Shown: piece after piece, positions 37,018-46,628 of the stretch
Layout: the number at the start of each line of letters is the position of its first letter
Numbering within the stretch: position 1 is the first letter of the stretch
Origin: Hyphomonadaceae bacterium
GTDB taxonomy: Bacteria > Pseudomonadota > Alphaproteobacteria > Caulobacterales > Aquidulcibacteraceae
Assembly (NCBI GenBank): GCA_021731815.1
Contig: JAKFWO010000010.1
Location: 32,912 to 96,911 of the forward strand
Direction: 5' to 3'
DNA: 64,000 nucleotides
Position numbers and translations under genes: made by a program
Notes under the pieces: generated by a model
Databases searched by the model: none
Seen by the model: the letters and a program-made list of their open reading frames with translations, nothing else
What the model was told of the DNA's origin: nothing

Positions 37018-37923
37018 TCAGTTTTTCCGGGTCAGCAGATAACGCGCTGCCCCGCGCAAGGGATCGGCCGCCGGGCCAAATTCAATGAGATGGGCTTCGG
37101 CGCGCATGGCAATTTCCATCGCCTTCATCCGCGCGCCGTCGAGCCCGAGCAATTTCACAAAAGTTGCCTTGTCGAGATCAGCGTCCTGGCCGGCGGGCTT
37201 GCCCAGTTCCTCGGCGGTTGACGTCGCGTCCAATATGTCGTCCGTCACCTGAAAGGCAAGCCCGAGATCATCGGCAAACGCATGGAGCGCCGAGATCTGG
37301 CGCGCTTCCGCGCCGCCCAGCACGGCCCCCGCATGGATTCCAAACCGGATCAGCGCCCCGGTCTTGAGGGCCTGCAAATGGGCGACGCCGGCGAGATCGA
37401 GCCCGGCGCGCTCGGCCGAGAGGTCGATCATCTGGCCGCCAACCATGCCTTCATGACCCGCCGCAATGGCGAGGTCGACCACCAGACGCGCGCGGATCTG
37501 CGCGTCGGGATGGGTTTCTTCTCCCGCCATGATTTCGAAAGCGAGAGTCAGCAGACCGTCGCCCGCCAGAATGGCGGTGGCCTCGTCAAAAGCGCGATGG
37601 AGCGAGGGATTGCCGCGTCGCAGATCGGCATTGTCCATGGCCGGCAGATCGTCGTGAATGAGGCTGTAGCAATGGATCATTTCGAGTGCCGCACCCGCCC
37701 GCACGCTGCGCATCCGCGGAACGCCGAACAGATCGCCCGCCGCGAGTGTGAGAAAGGGCCGGAATCTCTTGCCGCCATCGAGCGCCGAATAGCGCATGGC
37801 CGCGAGCACCCGCGCGCGCGCGCCATTCCCGACCGGGATCAAGTGGTCGAGCGCGGCCTGCGCCAATTCCGCGGCTTCCCTGATTCTTGCGCCGAAGGCG
37901 GACTCTGTTGCCGATATTTCCAT
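37018..37923 (-). CDS. ispA: Short-chain polyprenyl diphosphate synthase (farnesyl/geranylgeranyl type)
   Basis: Condenses isopentenyl diphosphate with allylic diphosphates. The 301-residue product has GGKRFRPFL, the first Asp-rich motif DDLPAMDNADLRRG, FEIMAGEE, KTGALIRFG and the second Asp motif QVTDDILDATS. The residues before the first Asp motif (EMIHCYSLIHDDLPAMD) are those of bacterial farnesyl diphosphate synthases; the exact chain length is inferred. The start at 37923 is secure because a stop occurs six codons upstream in frame. xseB, usually next to ispA, is absent; a 12-base tandem array fills the leader instead. Together with ispH and hpnH nearby it fits an isoprenoid/hopanoid theme. 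Confidence 0.92.
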   Translation of the reverse strand: MEISATESAFGARIREAAELAQAALDHLIPVGNGARARVLAAMRYSALDGGKRFRPFLTLAAGDLFGVPRMRSVRAGAALEMIHCYSLIHDDLPAMDNADLRRGNPSLHRAFDEATAILAGDGLLTLAFEIMAGEETHPDAQIRARLVVDLAIAAGHEGMVGGQMIDLSAERAGLDLAGVAHLQALKTGALIRFGIHAGAVLGGAEARQISALHAFADDLGLAFQVTDDILDATSTAEELGKPAGQDADLDKATFVKLLGLDGARMKAMEIAMRAEAHLIEFGPAADPLRGAARYLLTRKN

Positions 37924-37932
37924 CCTGATCCC

Positions 37933-38028
37933 CGTTGGTCATTTCTGTGGTCACTTCTGTGGTCGCCCCTGTGGTCGCCCCTGTGGTCGCCCCTGTGGTC
38001 GCGCCTGTGGTCGCCTCTGCGGGTGCCG
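37933..38028. repeat. 12-bp tandem array upstream of ispA (about seven copies)
   Basis: Core CTGTGGTC followed by four variable bases: copies start at 37945, 37957, 37969, 37981, 37993 and 38005, with three consecutive identical units CTGTGGTCGCCC from 37969, a diverged unit at 38017 and a weaker one before 37945. The array ends about 20 bases upstream of the ispA start codon, so its copy number would change the length of the ispA leader without changing any reading frame. Confidence 0.85.
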
Positions 38029-38362
38029 TTTTGGCGCGCACCGGGCTGCCAGCACCGGCCCTGAAAGCCGGTGCGCCATATTTTGTTGCCAAAAATTCTG
38101 CGACAATCCCGTGCAGTCCTTCCTGATCAGCGCCTCTTAATCAGGCAAGCGCCGCTCGTCACGCATCTTTGACAATGATCCTCAGCGCCTCGCTTGCCCT
38201 TGATCGGATTAGCCGCTAATCCGAGCGTGGCGCTCGGTCTTTCCTGTTCCGAATCGGGGAAAGAATTGGGGGTGGAAGCGCTGCGGCGTTTCGGTTAATA
38301 CGCGTGGCGTCGGTGGGGTCCTTTCCGGCGGCGAAGAAGTGCCGACGGCACGCTGTCAGATG

Positions 38363-38435
38363 AAATTGGCGGCCCTGATTGAACATGGCGGCCCCGGTAA
38401 AATGGCGGCCCCCGGTAAAATGGCGGCCCGGGATT
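38363..38435 (+). repeat. 18-bp tandem array just upstream of ispH (three to four copies)
   Basis: Units of 18 bases with core ATGGCGGCCCC-GGTAAA begin at 38382, 38400 and 38418, preceded by a diverged copy near 38363. Each unit carries an ATG; the last ends 22 bases before the ispH start. The repeats could offer competing start codons in the leader. Confidence 0.8.
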
Positions 38436-38456
38436 CACGAGAATGGGGAATTGCGG

Positions 38457-39470
38457 ATGAATGCGACCGAAGCGGCCCATGCAGGAAACGGGGCGGCCGG
38501 CCTCGAACCGGGTCAGGACAATCTGCGCGTCGTTCTGGCCAAGCCCCGCGGATTTTGCGCGGGCGTGGAACGCGCGATCGAAATCGTCGAGCGCGCGCTC
38601 GATAAATATGGTGCGCCGGTCTATGTCCGCCATGAGATCGTGCACAACAAGCATGTGGTCGAGGATCTGAAAAAACGCGGCGCGATCTTTGTCGAGGAAG
38701 TCGACGAGATCCCCGAAGGCGCGATCACCATCTTCTCGGCCCATGGCGTGTCAAAGCGCGTGGAGGGAGATGCCTCCGGCCGCGGGCTCGAAGTCATCGA
38801 CGCCACCTGTCCGCTGGTGACCAAAGTGCACAAGGAAGGCCGCCGTTATGCCGGCCAGGGTTACGACATTGTCCTGATCGGCCATCTGGGCCATCCCGAA
38901 GTTGAAGGCACTGTCGGCCAGATTCCGGGTCGCGTGCATGTTTTATGCACGGTGGAAGAGGTTCAAAGCCTTGAGGTCGAGGACCCCGAACGCGTGTCCT
39001 TCGTCACCCAGACCACCCTGTCGGTCAATGACACCAAGGAAGTGATCCAGGCGCTGAAGCGGCGCTTTCCCTCGATCACCGGCCCCGATACCCGTGACAT
39101 CTGTTACGCCACCCAGAACCGCCAGGCGGCGGTGCTGAAAATGACCGAGGAGGTCGATCTGCTCCTCGTCGTCGGGGCACATAATTCCTCCAATTCCAAT
39201 CGCCTTGCCGAAATCGGCATGCAGGAAGGCCTGCGCAGCCATCTGATCGAGGATGCGACGCGGCTCGACCCGGCCTGGCTCGAGGGGGTCAAGGTCGTGG
39301 GCCTGACCGCCGGAGCCTCGGCACCCGAGGCGCTGGTGCAGGGTGTGATCGCACGGCTCGCGCAGATCCGTCCGCTCGTGGTCGAGACCCTTGAAGGGGT
39401 GGAGGAAAATGTCCATTTCCGCCTCCCGCCGGAACTCGAAACCGATGCCGACCGGGCCCGCCTCGGCTGA
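38457..39470 (+). CDS. ispH: 4-hydroxy-3-methylbut-2-enyl diphosphate reductase
   Basis: Last enzyme of the MEP pathway, an iron-sulfur protein producing IPP and DMAPP. The 337-residue product has the three cluster cysteines in [26 protein letters not shown] and [14 protein letters not shown], plus the conserved [36 protein letters not shown] and NSSNSNRL segments. The ATG at 38457 has GGGGAA upstream; an upstream frame reading through the 18-bp repeats is rejected. It is followed after 68 bases by hpnH. Confidence 0.96.
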   Translation: MNATEAAHAGNGAAGLEPGQDNLRVVLAKPRGFCAGVERAIEIVERALDKYGAPVYVRHEIVHNKHVVEDLKKRGAIFVEEVDEIPEGAITIFSAHGVSKRVEGDASGRGLEVIDATCPLVTKVHKEGRRYAGQGYDIVLIGHLGHPEVEGTVGQIPGRVHVLCTVEEVQSLEVEDPERVSFVTQTTLSVNDTKEVIQALKRRFPSITGPDTRDICYATQNRQAAVLKMTEEVDLLLVVGAHNSSNSNRLAEIGMQEGLRSHLIEDATRLDPAWLEGVKVVGLTAGASAPEALVQGVIARLAQIRPLVVETLEGVEENVHFRLPPELETDADRARLG

Positions 39471-39538
39471 GTGAGCCACGCAAGGCCGGTGAGATGCGCA
39501 TTCCCCGGATCCGCCGGTCCCAAAAATAACCGATTCTG

Positions 39539-40708
39539 ATGCCAGACAAGGATAAAGCCGTGACCGTACCATTCCGCCAGCAGCTCGATATGGGGCTTTA
39601 CATTCTCAGGCAGAAGCTGAAGGGCAACCGGCATTACCCGCTGGTGCTGATGCTGGAGCCGCTCTATCGCTGCAATCTGGCGTGTTCGGGCTGCGGCAAG
39701 ATCGATTTCCCTGCGCCCATTCTCAACAAGCGGCTGTCGGTGGAAGAATGCCTTCAGGCGGTCGATGAATGCGGCGCGCCAATGGTCTCCATTCCCGGCG
39801 GCGAACCGCTGCTGCACAAGGAGATCGGCGCGATCGTCAAGGGCATTGTGGCGCGGAAGAAATATGTCTCGCTGTGCACCAATGCGCTGTTGCTCGAAAA
39901 GAAGCTCGATCAGTTCGAGCCCTCGCCTTATCTGCAATTCTCGATCCATCTCGATGGATTGCGCGATCACCACGACCACGCGGTCGATCAGCCCGGCACC
40001 TTTGACAAGGCGGTTTCCGCTATCAAGGCCGCCCAGGCGCGCGGCTTCCGGGTCACGGCCAATGCCACGATCTTCGACAATCACCCGGCCGAGGAAGTCG
40101 CAAAATATCTCGATTTCTGCGCGGAGCTTGGCGTGGGCGTGTCGATCGCGCCGGGCTATGCCTATGAGCGCGCGCCCGACAAGGAACATTTCCTCAATCG
40201 CAAAAATACCAAGGAATTGTTCCGGAAAGTATTCGCGCTGGGCAAGGGCAAGAAATGGACCCTGACGCACACGCCACTCTATCTCGATTTTCTGGCGGGA
40301 AATCAGGAATATCTGTGCACGCCCTGGGGGATGCCGACGCGCAGCGTGTTTGGCTGGCAAAAGCCCTGTTATCTGCTCGGCGAAGGCTATGTGAGCACCT
40401 ATAAGGAGCTGATGGAAACCACGGATTGGGATACCTATGGCACCGGTCGCTATGAAAAATGCGCCAATTGCATGGCCCATTGCGGCTATGAGCCTACAGC
40501 GGCCGACGCGGCCTTTTCCAACCCGCTGAAAATGCTGCTGGTCAGCGCGCGGGGCATTCGCACCGAGGGGCCAATGGCTCCGGAAATTCCACTCGGCGAC
40601 AGCCGCCCGGCCATCGATGTGCATGACAGGATCGTTGCGGAACAAATGTCGAAGATCGAGCGCGAATCCGGGGCAAAAATCGCACGCAGCACCGAGCTTG
40701 TGGACTGA
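39539..40708 (+). CDS. hpnH: Adenosyl-hopene transferase HpnH (radical SAM)
   Basis: Attaches the adenosyl group to the hopene (squalene-derived) skeleton, the first step in making extended C35 bacteriohopanepolyols. The 389-residue product starts near VPFRQQLDMGLYILRQKLKGNRHYPLVLMLEPLYRCNLACSGCGKI; the radical-SAM cluster is CNLACSGC. Further marks are IPGGEPLLHKEI, LQFSIHLDGL, the conserved MPTRSVFGWQKPCYLL and the C-terminal cysteine cluster region ANCMAHCGYEPTA. Its place beside ispH is common in hopanoid producers. The squalene-hopene cyclase and other hpn genes are not in the window. Confidence 0.94.
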   Translation: MPDKDKAVTVPFRQQLDMGLYILRQKLKGNRHYPLVLMLEPLYRCNLACSGCGKIDFPAPILNKRLSVEECLQAVDECGAPMVSIPGGEPLLHKEIGAIVKGIVARKKYVSLCTNALLLEKKLDQFEPSPYLQFSIHLDGLRDHHDHAVDQPGTFDKAVSAIKAAQARGFRVTANATIFDNHPAEEVAKYLDFCAELGVGVSIAPGYAYERAPDKEHFLNRKNTKELFRKVFALGKGKKWTLTHTPLYLDFLAGNQEYLCTPWGMPTRSVFGWQKPCYLLGEGYVSTYKELMETTDWDTYGTGRYEKCANCMAHCGYEPTAADAAFSNPLKMLLVSARGIRTEGPMAPEIPLGDSRPAIDVHDRIVAEQMSKIERESGAKIARSTELVD

Positions 40709-40960
40709 TTTAACAGTAAATCAGCGGCGATCGCAGTTTCGTACCGGTGCCAGGTCTGACTGGAAGGCCACACTCCCGAAGGAATGCGTCGCATTGGGTC
40801 GCGTGGGAGCGATTGTCGATTGCCAAGCCGCTATTGGCGGAGATAAACCGGAATTATGGGAAGAGTACTCCGATCACCTGAATCCGGTCGATCGGGCACA
40901 CCCCCTGGATTCGGACCCGGTTTCCGGCGGCCACCCAAACGCGAAAGTATAACAGCACGC

Positions 40961-42721
40961 ATGCAGCCTACGCCGACAACCAATCCTGATCTCCCGCTTC
41001 GTACCGGCGATTTTTCGACGCTCGCGGAAGCGATCGATTATGCGGCGCAGGGCCAGACCGGGCTCAATTTCTATTCGGCGCGCGGAGATCTGGTTGACCG
41101 GATGACCTATGCCGAGTTGCGGACCGCCGCTGTGTCAGGCGCGCGCAGGCTGCTGGGCATGGGGCTCATGCGCGGGGACCGGGTGGTATTGCTGGCCGAT
41201 ACCTGCCGCGAATTTGTCGAAGGCTTCTTCAGCTGTATTTACGCCGGCCTTGTTCCCGCACCGGTCGCCATTCCCGTGGTCTTTGGTGAGCATGCCGAAT
41301 ATATTGCCGGGCTGCGGCGACGGGTTCTGGGCTGCGGTGCGCGCGCTGTCATTGGCACGACCGGCTTGCAGAATCTGCTGGCCGAAGCGGTGGGGGATCT
41401 CGATCTCCTTTATGCCGGCCCCGGTGCCGACCTCGCCAATCGACCGGAAACAGACATCGAACTTGTGCCGCCAAAGGCCGAAGATCTGGCCTATCTGCAA
41501 TATTCATCCGGCTCCACGCGCGATCCGGCCGGGATCGAGATTCCCCATCACGTGCTGATGGCCAATTCGCATTTCGTTGCTGCACATGGATTACAGGCGC
41601 GCGAGGGCGATCGCTGTGTGTCCTGGCTGCCGCTCTATCACGATATGGGCTTTGTCGGCTTTCTGTTGATGCCGGCCGCGATGCAGATGTCGATCGATCT
41701 CATTCCAACGCGCGAATTCGTGCGGCGGCCGATCACCTGGCTCCAGCTCATTTCCCGCAATCGCGGCACTTTGTCCTATAGCCCGTCCTTCGGCTACGAA
41801 TTATGCACGCGGCAGGCGGCGCGCGCCAGTCTCGATGGGCTCGACCTGTCTTCCTGGCGCGCGGCGGGTATTGGCGGGGACATGGTTCGACCGCAGATCC
41901 TCGATGATTTCGCGCGGATGTTTGCGCCCCATGGCTTCCGGAAGACTGCCTTTGTTCCGAGCTATGGGCTGGCGGAAGTGACGCTCGCCATTTCCTTTGC
42001 CCCGCTGGACAAGGGCCCGCGCGAATATCGGCTCGACCGCCGCAAGCTCGCCGATGGATTTGCCGTCGACGCGGCACCTGAAGACCATGATCCCAGAATG
42101 CTGGTCTCCTGCGGCACAATTTTGCCCGCACATGCAGCGGAAATCCGGAACGATTCGGGGCAGGTACAAGGCGATCGGATCGTGGGCCGGGTCTATCTGC
42201 GCGGACCGAGCCTGATGCGCGGCTATTACCTCAATCCCGATGAAACGGCGCGAATTCTCTCCCCGGATGGCTGGCTCGATTCGGGGGATCTCGGTTTTTC
42301 GAGCGATGGGGAGATCATCCTCACCGGGCGCGCCAAGGACCTCATTCTCGTCAATGGCCGCAATGTCTGGCCCCAGGACATTGAATGGCAGGTGGAGGCG
42401 CTCGAGCGCATGCGGCGCGGCGATGCCTGCGCTTTCTCGCTCGATGATGGCGGCAAGCAGGAACATGTGGTCCTGTTGGTGCAATGCCGGTCGAGCGATC
42501 CTGAAATTCGCGAGACCATTCGTCAAAGTGCCCGGGGGGTGTTGCGCAAGATGGGAGTGGGCGAGTCCGAAGTTCGGCTGGTCCCGCCCGGTGCGTTGCC
42601 GCAGACCTCGTCAGGCAAATTGAGCCGGTCGGCGGCGCGCAAAAAGTTTTTGGCTGGCGCGTTCGAGGCCTTTGACCGCGCGCCGGCCTCCGGTCCTGCC
42701 CCGGCCGATGAAGCTGTCTGA
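40961..42721 (+). CDS. Fatty acyl-AMP ligase / acyl-ACP synthetase-like protein
   Basis: A 586-residue adenylate-forming enzyme of the FAAL (long-chain fatty acid AMP ligase) type. Motifs: the P-loop-like LQYSSGSTRDPAG, YHDMGFVGFLLMPAAMQM, the FAAL-type segment YSPSFGYELC, VPSYGLAEVTLA, DGWLDSGDLGF and the C-terminal SSGKLSRSAARKKF with the catalytic Lys. FAALs activate fatty acids to acyl-AMP and transfer them to a carrier protein rather than to CoA. A 14-base overlap couples it to the SDR gene. The pair resembles the acyl-ACP synthetase and ceramide reductase genes of alphaproteobacterial sphingolipid clusters, but no serine palmitoyltransferase is here, so that role is a suggestion. Confidence 0.85.
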   Translation: MQPTPTTNPDLPLRTGDFSTLAEAIDYAAQGQTGLNFYSARGDLVDRMTYAELRTAAVSGARRLLGMGLMRGDRVVLLADTCREFVEGFFSCIYAGLVPAPVAIPVVFGEHAEYIAGLRRRVLGCGARAVIGTTGLQNLLAEAVGDLDLLYAGPGADLANRPETDIELVPPKAEDLAYLQYSSGSTRDPAGIEIPHHVLMANSHFVAAHGLQAREGDRCVSWLPLYHDMGFVGFLLMPAAMQMSIDLIPTREFVRRPITWLQLISRNRGTLSYSPSFGYELCTRQAARASLDGLDLSSWRAAGIGGDMVRPQILDDFARMFAPHGFRKTAFVPSYGLAEVTLAISFAPLDKGPREYRLDRRKLADGFAVDAAPEDHDPRMLVSCGTILPAHAAEIRNDSGQVQGDRIVGRVYLRGPSLMRGYYLNPDETARILSPDGWLDSGDLGFSSDGEIILTGRAKDLILVNGRNVWPQDIEWQVEALERMRRGDACAFSLDDGGKQEHVVLLVQCRSSDPEIRETIRQSARGVLRKMGVGESEVRLVPPGALPQTSSGKLSRSAARKKFLAGAFEAFDRAPASGPAPADEAV

Positions 42722-43709
42722 GCGTCTCGAAGGGTGCATCATTGCGCTGACCGGTGCCACCGGGTTTCTGGGGGGCCATATTCTCGATGCGCTGGTGGCG
42801 TCCGGCGCGCGGGTCCGGTGCCTTGTGCGCAGCCCGGCGGCGGCGGCGACGCTGGCCCTGCGGGGCGCAGAACCGATCCCCGGCGATCTGGTGGATGCCC
42901 CTGAATCCGAACCCGGCAGCCTCGGGCTGTTGGTCGCCAATGCGCAGGCGGTGATCCATTGTGCGGGGCTGACCAAAGCGCGCAATCGCGACGAATTCGC
43001 CCGCGCCAATATCGCCGGGACCGCGCGGCTGGCGGCCGCTTCGCGGGCGGCAGGGGTCGAACGCTATGTGCAAATGTCCTCGCTGGCCGCCATGCAGCCC
43101 GGGCTTTCCGATTACGCGGCAAGCAAATTTTCGGGCGAAGAAGCCGCCATGCGCGCGCTTTCGGGCCATGCCGGGCTGGTAATTCTGCGTCCGCCGGCGA
43201 TTTTCGGACCCGGGGATCGCGAAATGGCCCCGCTCTGGGCGGCGGCCGGGCGCGGCGTGCTGCCTGCCCCGCAATTTCCCTCGGGAGGGACGCCCGCACG
43301 GCTCGCCATCGTCTATGTTGCCGATGTGGTGTCCGCGGTGTTGGCCACTGTGTCGTGGCCGACCGGCACTTTCAGCCTCAATGACGGCCGGCCCCATGGC
43401 TATCAATGGCCCGAGCTTGCGGCCATCCTCGCGCGCGTGCATGGACGGCCGGTACGGCTGATGCGTATTCCGCGCTTTGTTTTGACGGGAGCGGGCCATT
43501 TCACAGATTTTATTGTAAAAATCCGCAACCAACCGCAGGTTTTCGGGTCAGGGAAAGTGCGCGAGATGCTGCACCCGGACTGGACCTCGCCCGATGATGA
43601 TCTGGCCCGGACCGGGCTGTGGAAGCCCGCCTGGGATTTCGAGCGGGGCCTGCGCGCCACATTGCAACCGGAATCCGGCGCAGTGGCGAACAACCCCGCA
43701 AAGTCATGA
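42708..43709 (+). CDS. NAD-dependent epimerase/dehydratase (extended SDR)
   Basis: A 333-residue extended short-chain dehydrogenase. The dinucleotide-binding motif GATGFLGGHI is near residue 16, followed by VRCLVRSPAAAATL, VIHCAGLTKA, the Ser in MSSLAAM, the YxxxK pair in DYAASKFSGEE and the RPPAIFGPGDREM segment. A hydrophobic stretch follows HGRPVRLMRIPRFVLTGAG. It begins inside the end of the ligase gene. Together the two recall the acyl-ACP synthetase/cerR pair in ceramide synthesis, which would make this an oxo-ceramide reductase; a role in sugar-nucleotide or sterol-like lipid modification is equally compatible. Its stop overlaps the end of gcvPB by six bases on the opposite strand. Confidence 0.82.
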   Translation: MKLSERLEGCIIALTGATGFLGGHILDALVASGARVRCLVRSPAAAATLALRGAEPIPGDLVDAPESEPGSLGLLVANAQAVIHCAGLTKARNRDEFARANIAGTARLAAASRAAGVERYVQMSSLAAMQPGLSDYAASKFSGEEAAMRALSGHAGLVILRPPAIFGPGDREMAPLWAAAGRGVLPAPQFPSGGTPARLAIVYVADVVSAVLATVSWPTGTFSLNDGRPHGYQWPELAAILARVHGRPVRLMRIPRFVLTGAGHFTDFIVKIRNQPQVFGSGKVREMLHPDWTSPDDDLARTGLWKPAWDFERGLRATLQPESGAVANNPAKS

Positions 43710-45254
43710 TCCTTGCGGCCGCCAGCGCAAACGGGGTTCGCGAGCCGCACGGGTTTCGTCGAGTCGCCGGGCCGGCGCACGAAAGGGCGCGGCCTTGAGC
43801 GCAGGATCGCCAGCCTTGGCCCGTGCGGCGATCGCCAGCAAGGCATCGCAAAACCGGTCGAGATCGGCTTTGGATTCGGTCTCGGTCGGCTCGATCAGCA
43901 TCGCCCCATGCACATTCAGCGGGAAATAGACTGTCATCGGGTGAAACCCCTCATCAATCAGCGCCTTGGCGATGTCGAGGGTCTCGATGCCCGTGTCTTT
44001 GAGAAAAGCGTCTGAAAACAGGGCCTCATGCATGCAATGGCCCGGAAAGGCTGGACTCATCTCCGTTTTCAGCCGCGCGAGGACATAATTGGCATTGAGC
44101 ACCGCATCCTCGGCCGCCTGGCGCAGACCATCGGCCCCATGACTCATCATATAGGACAATGCGCGCACGAACATGCCCATCTGGCCATGAAATGCCGCGA
44201 GGCGCCCGAGCGGCATCGCCTCGCCCTCGGCTTCCTCGACCAGGCGATAATAGCCGAATTCGTCGCGATCGAGATAAGGCACTGGCGCAAAGGGCGCGAG
44301 GTCGGGCGAAAACACCACGGGTCCCGCCCCCGGCCCGCCGCCGCCATGGGGCGTGGAAAAGGTCTTGTGCAGATTGATATGCATGGCATCCACGCCGAGA
44401 TCTCCCGGCCGGGCCTTGCCCATGATCGCGTTGAAATTGGCCCCGTCACAATAAAAATAGCCGCCGGAATTGTGAATGCGCGCGGCAATTTCGATGACAT
44501 CGCGCTCGAACAACCCGGCGGTATTGGGATTGGTCAGCATGATCCCGGCAATATCGGGACCGAGCTTGCTTCCGAGATCGGCGAGATCGACCCTTCCATC
44601 GGCACCGGTGCCGATTTCCACCACCGAAAAGCCGATCTGGGCGGCGGTGGCGGGATTGGTGCCATGGGCTGAACCAGGGGTCAGCACTTTCTTGCGGTGC
44701 GATTCACCCCGCGCCGCAAGCGCTGCCTTGATCGCCAGCATGCCGCATAATTCGCCATGCGCGCCCGCTTTGGGAACGAGCGAGACCGCCGCCATGCCGG
44801 TAAGCGCCAGCAGCCAGTCGGACAGCATCCCCATCAGCCGCAGCGCGCCCTGCGTCGCCGAAGCCGGTGCCAGGGGGTGGAGATCGGCAAAGCCCGGCAG
44901 CCGCGCCAGCTTCTCGTTGAGGCGTGGATTATGCTTCATCGTGCAGGAGCCGAGCGGAAACATGCCGAGATCGATGGCGTAATTGCGCTGCGACAGGCGC
45001 ACATAATGGCGCATTGCTTCGGGTTCCGACAGGCCGGGCAATTGCGGCGGCTGCGACCGGCCGAGCCCCCCGAGGCGCTGCGGCATTCCCGCCGGCATCG
45101 GAAGATCGACGCCGGTCTTGGTCGGGGTTCCGATCTCGAAAATCAGGTTCTCGTGTTGCAAAAGCCCGTCGGACCCGGACACGGTCTGGCCGAGCCCGGC
45201 CCGGAGGCCGGAGGGCGTGCCGGAAGAAGAGGAAGCGGAAGCATTGTCGGCCAT
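43704..45254 (-). CDS. gcvPB: Glycine dehydrogenase (decarboxylating) subunit 2
   Basis: One half of the split P-protein, the PLP enzyme that decarboxylates glycine and loads the aminomethyl group onto GcvH. The 516-residue product carries the PLP lysine Lys297 in NLHKTFSTPHGGGGPGAGP, plus GMFPLGSCTMKHNPRLNEK, LTPGSAHGTNPATAAQIGF and MLTNPNTAGLFE. It lies three bases after gcvPA. The C-terminal tail, rich in Arg and Ala, slightly overlaps the SDR stop on the other strand. Controlled by the glycine riboswitch upstream of gcvT. Confidence 0.96.
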   Translation of the reverse strand: MADNASASSSSGTPSGLRAGLGQTVSGSDGLLQHENLIFEIGTPTKTGVDLPMPAGMPQRLGGLGRSQPPQLPGLSEPEAMRHYVRLSQRNYAIDLGMFPLGSCTMKHNPRLNEKLARLPGFADLHPLAPASATQGALRLMGMLSDWLLALTGMAAVSLVPKAGAHGELCGMLAIKAALAARGESHRKKVLTPGSAHGTNPATAAQIGFSVVEIGTGADGRVDLADLGSKLGPDIAGIMLTNPNTAGLFERDVIEIAARIHNSGGYFYCDGANFNAIMGKARPGDLGVDAMHINLHKTFSTPHGGGGPGAGPVVFSPDLAPFAPVPYLDRDEFGYYRLVEEAEGEAMPLGRLAAFHGQMGMFVRALSYMMSHGADGLRQAAEDAVLNANYVLARLKTEMSPAFPGHCMHEALFSDAFLKDTGIETLDIAKALIDEGFHPMTVYFPLNVHGAMLIEPTETESKADLDRFCDALLAIAARAKAGDPALKAAPFRAPARRLDETRAAREPRLRWRPQGS

Positions 45255-45257
45255 GGG

Positions 45258-46607
45258 TCAGTCCACAAGAGCCGCGGACAAGGCGGCGGCAAGGCGGGGA
45301 TAATCGTCGGGCTGGTTGAGTTCGGTCGCCGCCAGAATCAGCAAATCGTCGAGCCCCGCATCCGGCATGAGGCGTGAGGCCGGCAGGCCGGCGAGAATGC
45401 CCTCACGCGCCAGGCGATCGACCACCGGGGCTGCGGGCCGCGGTAGCCGCACGGTTAATTCGTTGAAGAAATTCGGGGTTTCGAGCGTAATCCCCGGGAT
45501 CTGCACCAGGGCGTCGGCGAGAAGGATCGCGGCCTCGTGATTGAGCCGGGCCAAAGCATGCAGCCCCGCTCCGCCCAGAAGCGTGAGATGCGCGGTGAGC
45601 GCCAGCGCACACAGCCCTGAATTCGTGCAGATATTCGAGGTCGCCCGCTCCCTGCGGATATGCTGTTCGCGCGCCGAAAGGGTCAGCACGAAGCCGCGGC
45701 GGCCTTCGAGATCCACGGTCTCGCCCGCGAGACGCCCGGGCATCTGGCGCAGAAATTTCTCGCGTGCGGCAAACAGGCCAACATAGGGCCCGCCGAAATT
45801 CAGGCCATTGCCCAGCGATTGGCCCTCGCCGACCACGATATCGGCCCCCATCTCGCCAGGCGGTTTCAGCAGGCCGAGCGATATGAGTTCGGTAAATACG
45901 AAGACCAGAAGCGCGCCCTGCGCATGGGCGGCGTCGGCAATGGCGGAAATATCGGTCAGCGCGCCGAAAAAATTCGGCGATTGCACCACGATGCAGGCCG
46001 TGTCGTCGTCGAGCGCGCCAAGTGTCGCGGCCTCGGCATTGATCGCGGCCGGCAGGCGCTCGATCACCAGCGACGCCGCCCCCGCCACCGTGGCAATGGT
46101 CTCGGCATAATGCGGGTGAAGTCCGCCCGACAGGATGATCTTCCGTCGTTTGGTGACGCGCGCCGCCATCAGGGCCGCTTCGGCCGATGCGCTGGCACCG
46201 TCATACATCGAGGAATTGGCGACCTCCATGCCGGTGAGAATAGCGATCTGCGACTGGAATTCGAACAGGCTCTGCAAGGTGCCCTGGGCGATTTCCGGCT
46301 GATAGGGCGTGTAGGAGGTCAGGAATTCCGAGCGCTGAATGATGTGATCGACGCTGGCCGGAACATGGTGGCGATAGGCTCCGCCGCCGAGAAAAAAGGC
46401 ACGCGCCGCATTGGCCGGAAGATTTTCGGCCGCCAATGCCGCAATCGCACGCTCGACCGCCCATTCGCTCCGGGCAAACGGCAAGTCGACCGGATCGGCG
46501 AGACGCGCGGCAACGGGAATGTCGTCGTAAAATTCCTCGACCGACGAAACGCCGGCCTTTTTGAGCATTTCCCGCCGGTTTTCAGGCGTCAGAGGCAGAT
46601 ATCGCAT
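45258..46607 (-). CDS. gcvPA: Glycine dehydrogenase (decarboxylating) subunit 1
   Basis: The other half of the split P-protein; it pairs with GcvPB to form the active enzyme. The 449-residue product begins [31 protein letters not shown], with [48 protein letters not shown], the [14 protein letters not shown] motif and [19 protein letters not shown], all GcvPA signatures. The ATG at 46607 is chosen over one six codons upstream. It lies between gcvH (21 bases away) and gcvPB. Confidence 0.95.
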   Translation of the reverse strand: MRYLPLTPENRREMLKKAGVSSVEEFYDDIPVAARLADPVDLPFARSEWAVERAIAALAAENLPANAARAFFLGGGAYRHHVPASVDHIIQRSEFLTSYTPYQPEIAQGTLQSLFEFQSQIAILTGMEVANSSMYDGASASAEAALMAARVTKRRKIILSGGLHPHYAETIATVAGAASLVIERLPAAINAEAATLGALDDDTACIVVQSPNFFGALTDISAIADAAHAQGALLVFVFTELISLGLLKPPGEMGADIVVGEGQSLGNGLNFGGPYVGLFAAREKFLRQMPGRLAGETVDLEGRRGFVLTLSAREQHIRRERATSNICTNSGLCALALTAHLTLLGGAGLHALARLNHEAAILLADALVQIPGITLETPNFFNELTVRLPRPAAPVVDRLAREGILAGLPASRLMPDAGLDDLLILAATELNQPDDYPRLAAALSAALVD

Positions 46608-46628
46608 TGTTCTCGGTTCCTGCAAGGG

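Larger units (their letters stand above)
37924..38456. other. Divergent region between ispA and ispH with two tandem arrays
   Basis: About 530 bases holding the 12-bp array (37933-38028) and the 18-bp array (38363-38435) and otherwise no gene I can support. Open frames through the 12-bp array are low-complexity translations of the repeat (VVAP or ATTG units) and have no recognisable domain. Promoters for both isoprenoid genes must lie here. Confidence 0.6.

Noticed and set aside
37933..38028. Array as a possible CRISPR
   Set aside because: Units are 12 bases and contiguous, without spacers, and no cas genes are present.
37586..38092. Minus-strand frame in the place of xseB upstream of ispA
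   Set aside because: The sequence is a translation of the 12-bp array running into ispA in another frame; it has no exonuclease VII small-subunit motif.
39104..40645. 513-residue minus-strand open frame
   Set aside because: Antisense to hpnH and the end of ispH, both unmistakable; codon pattern belongs to the other strand.
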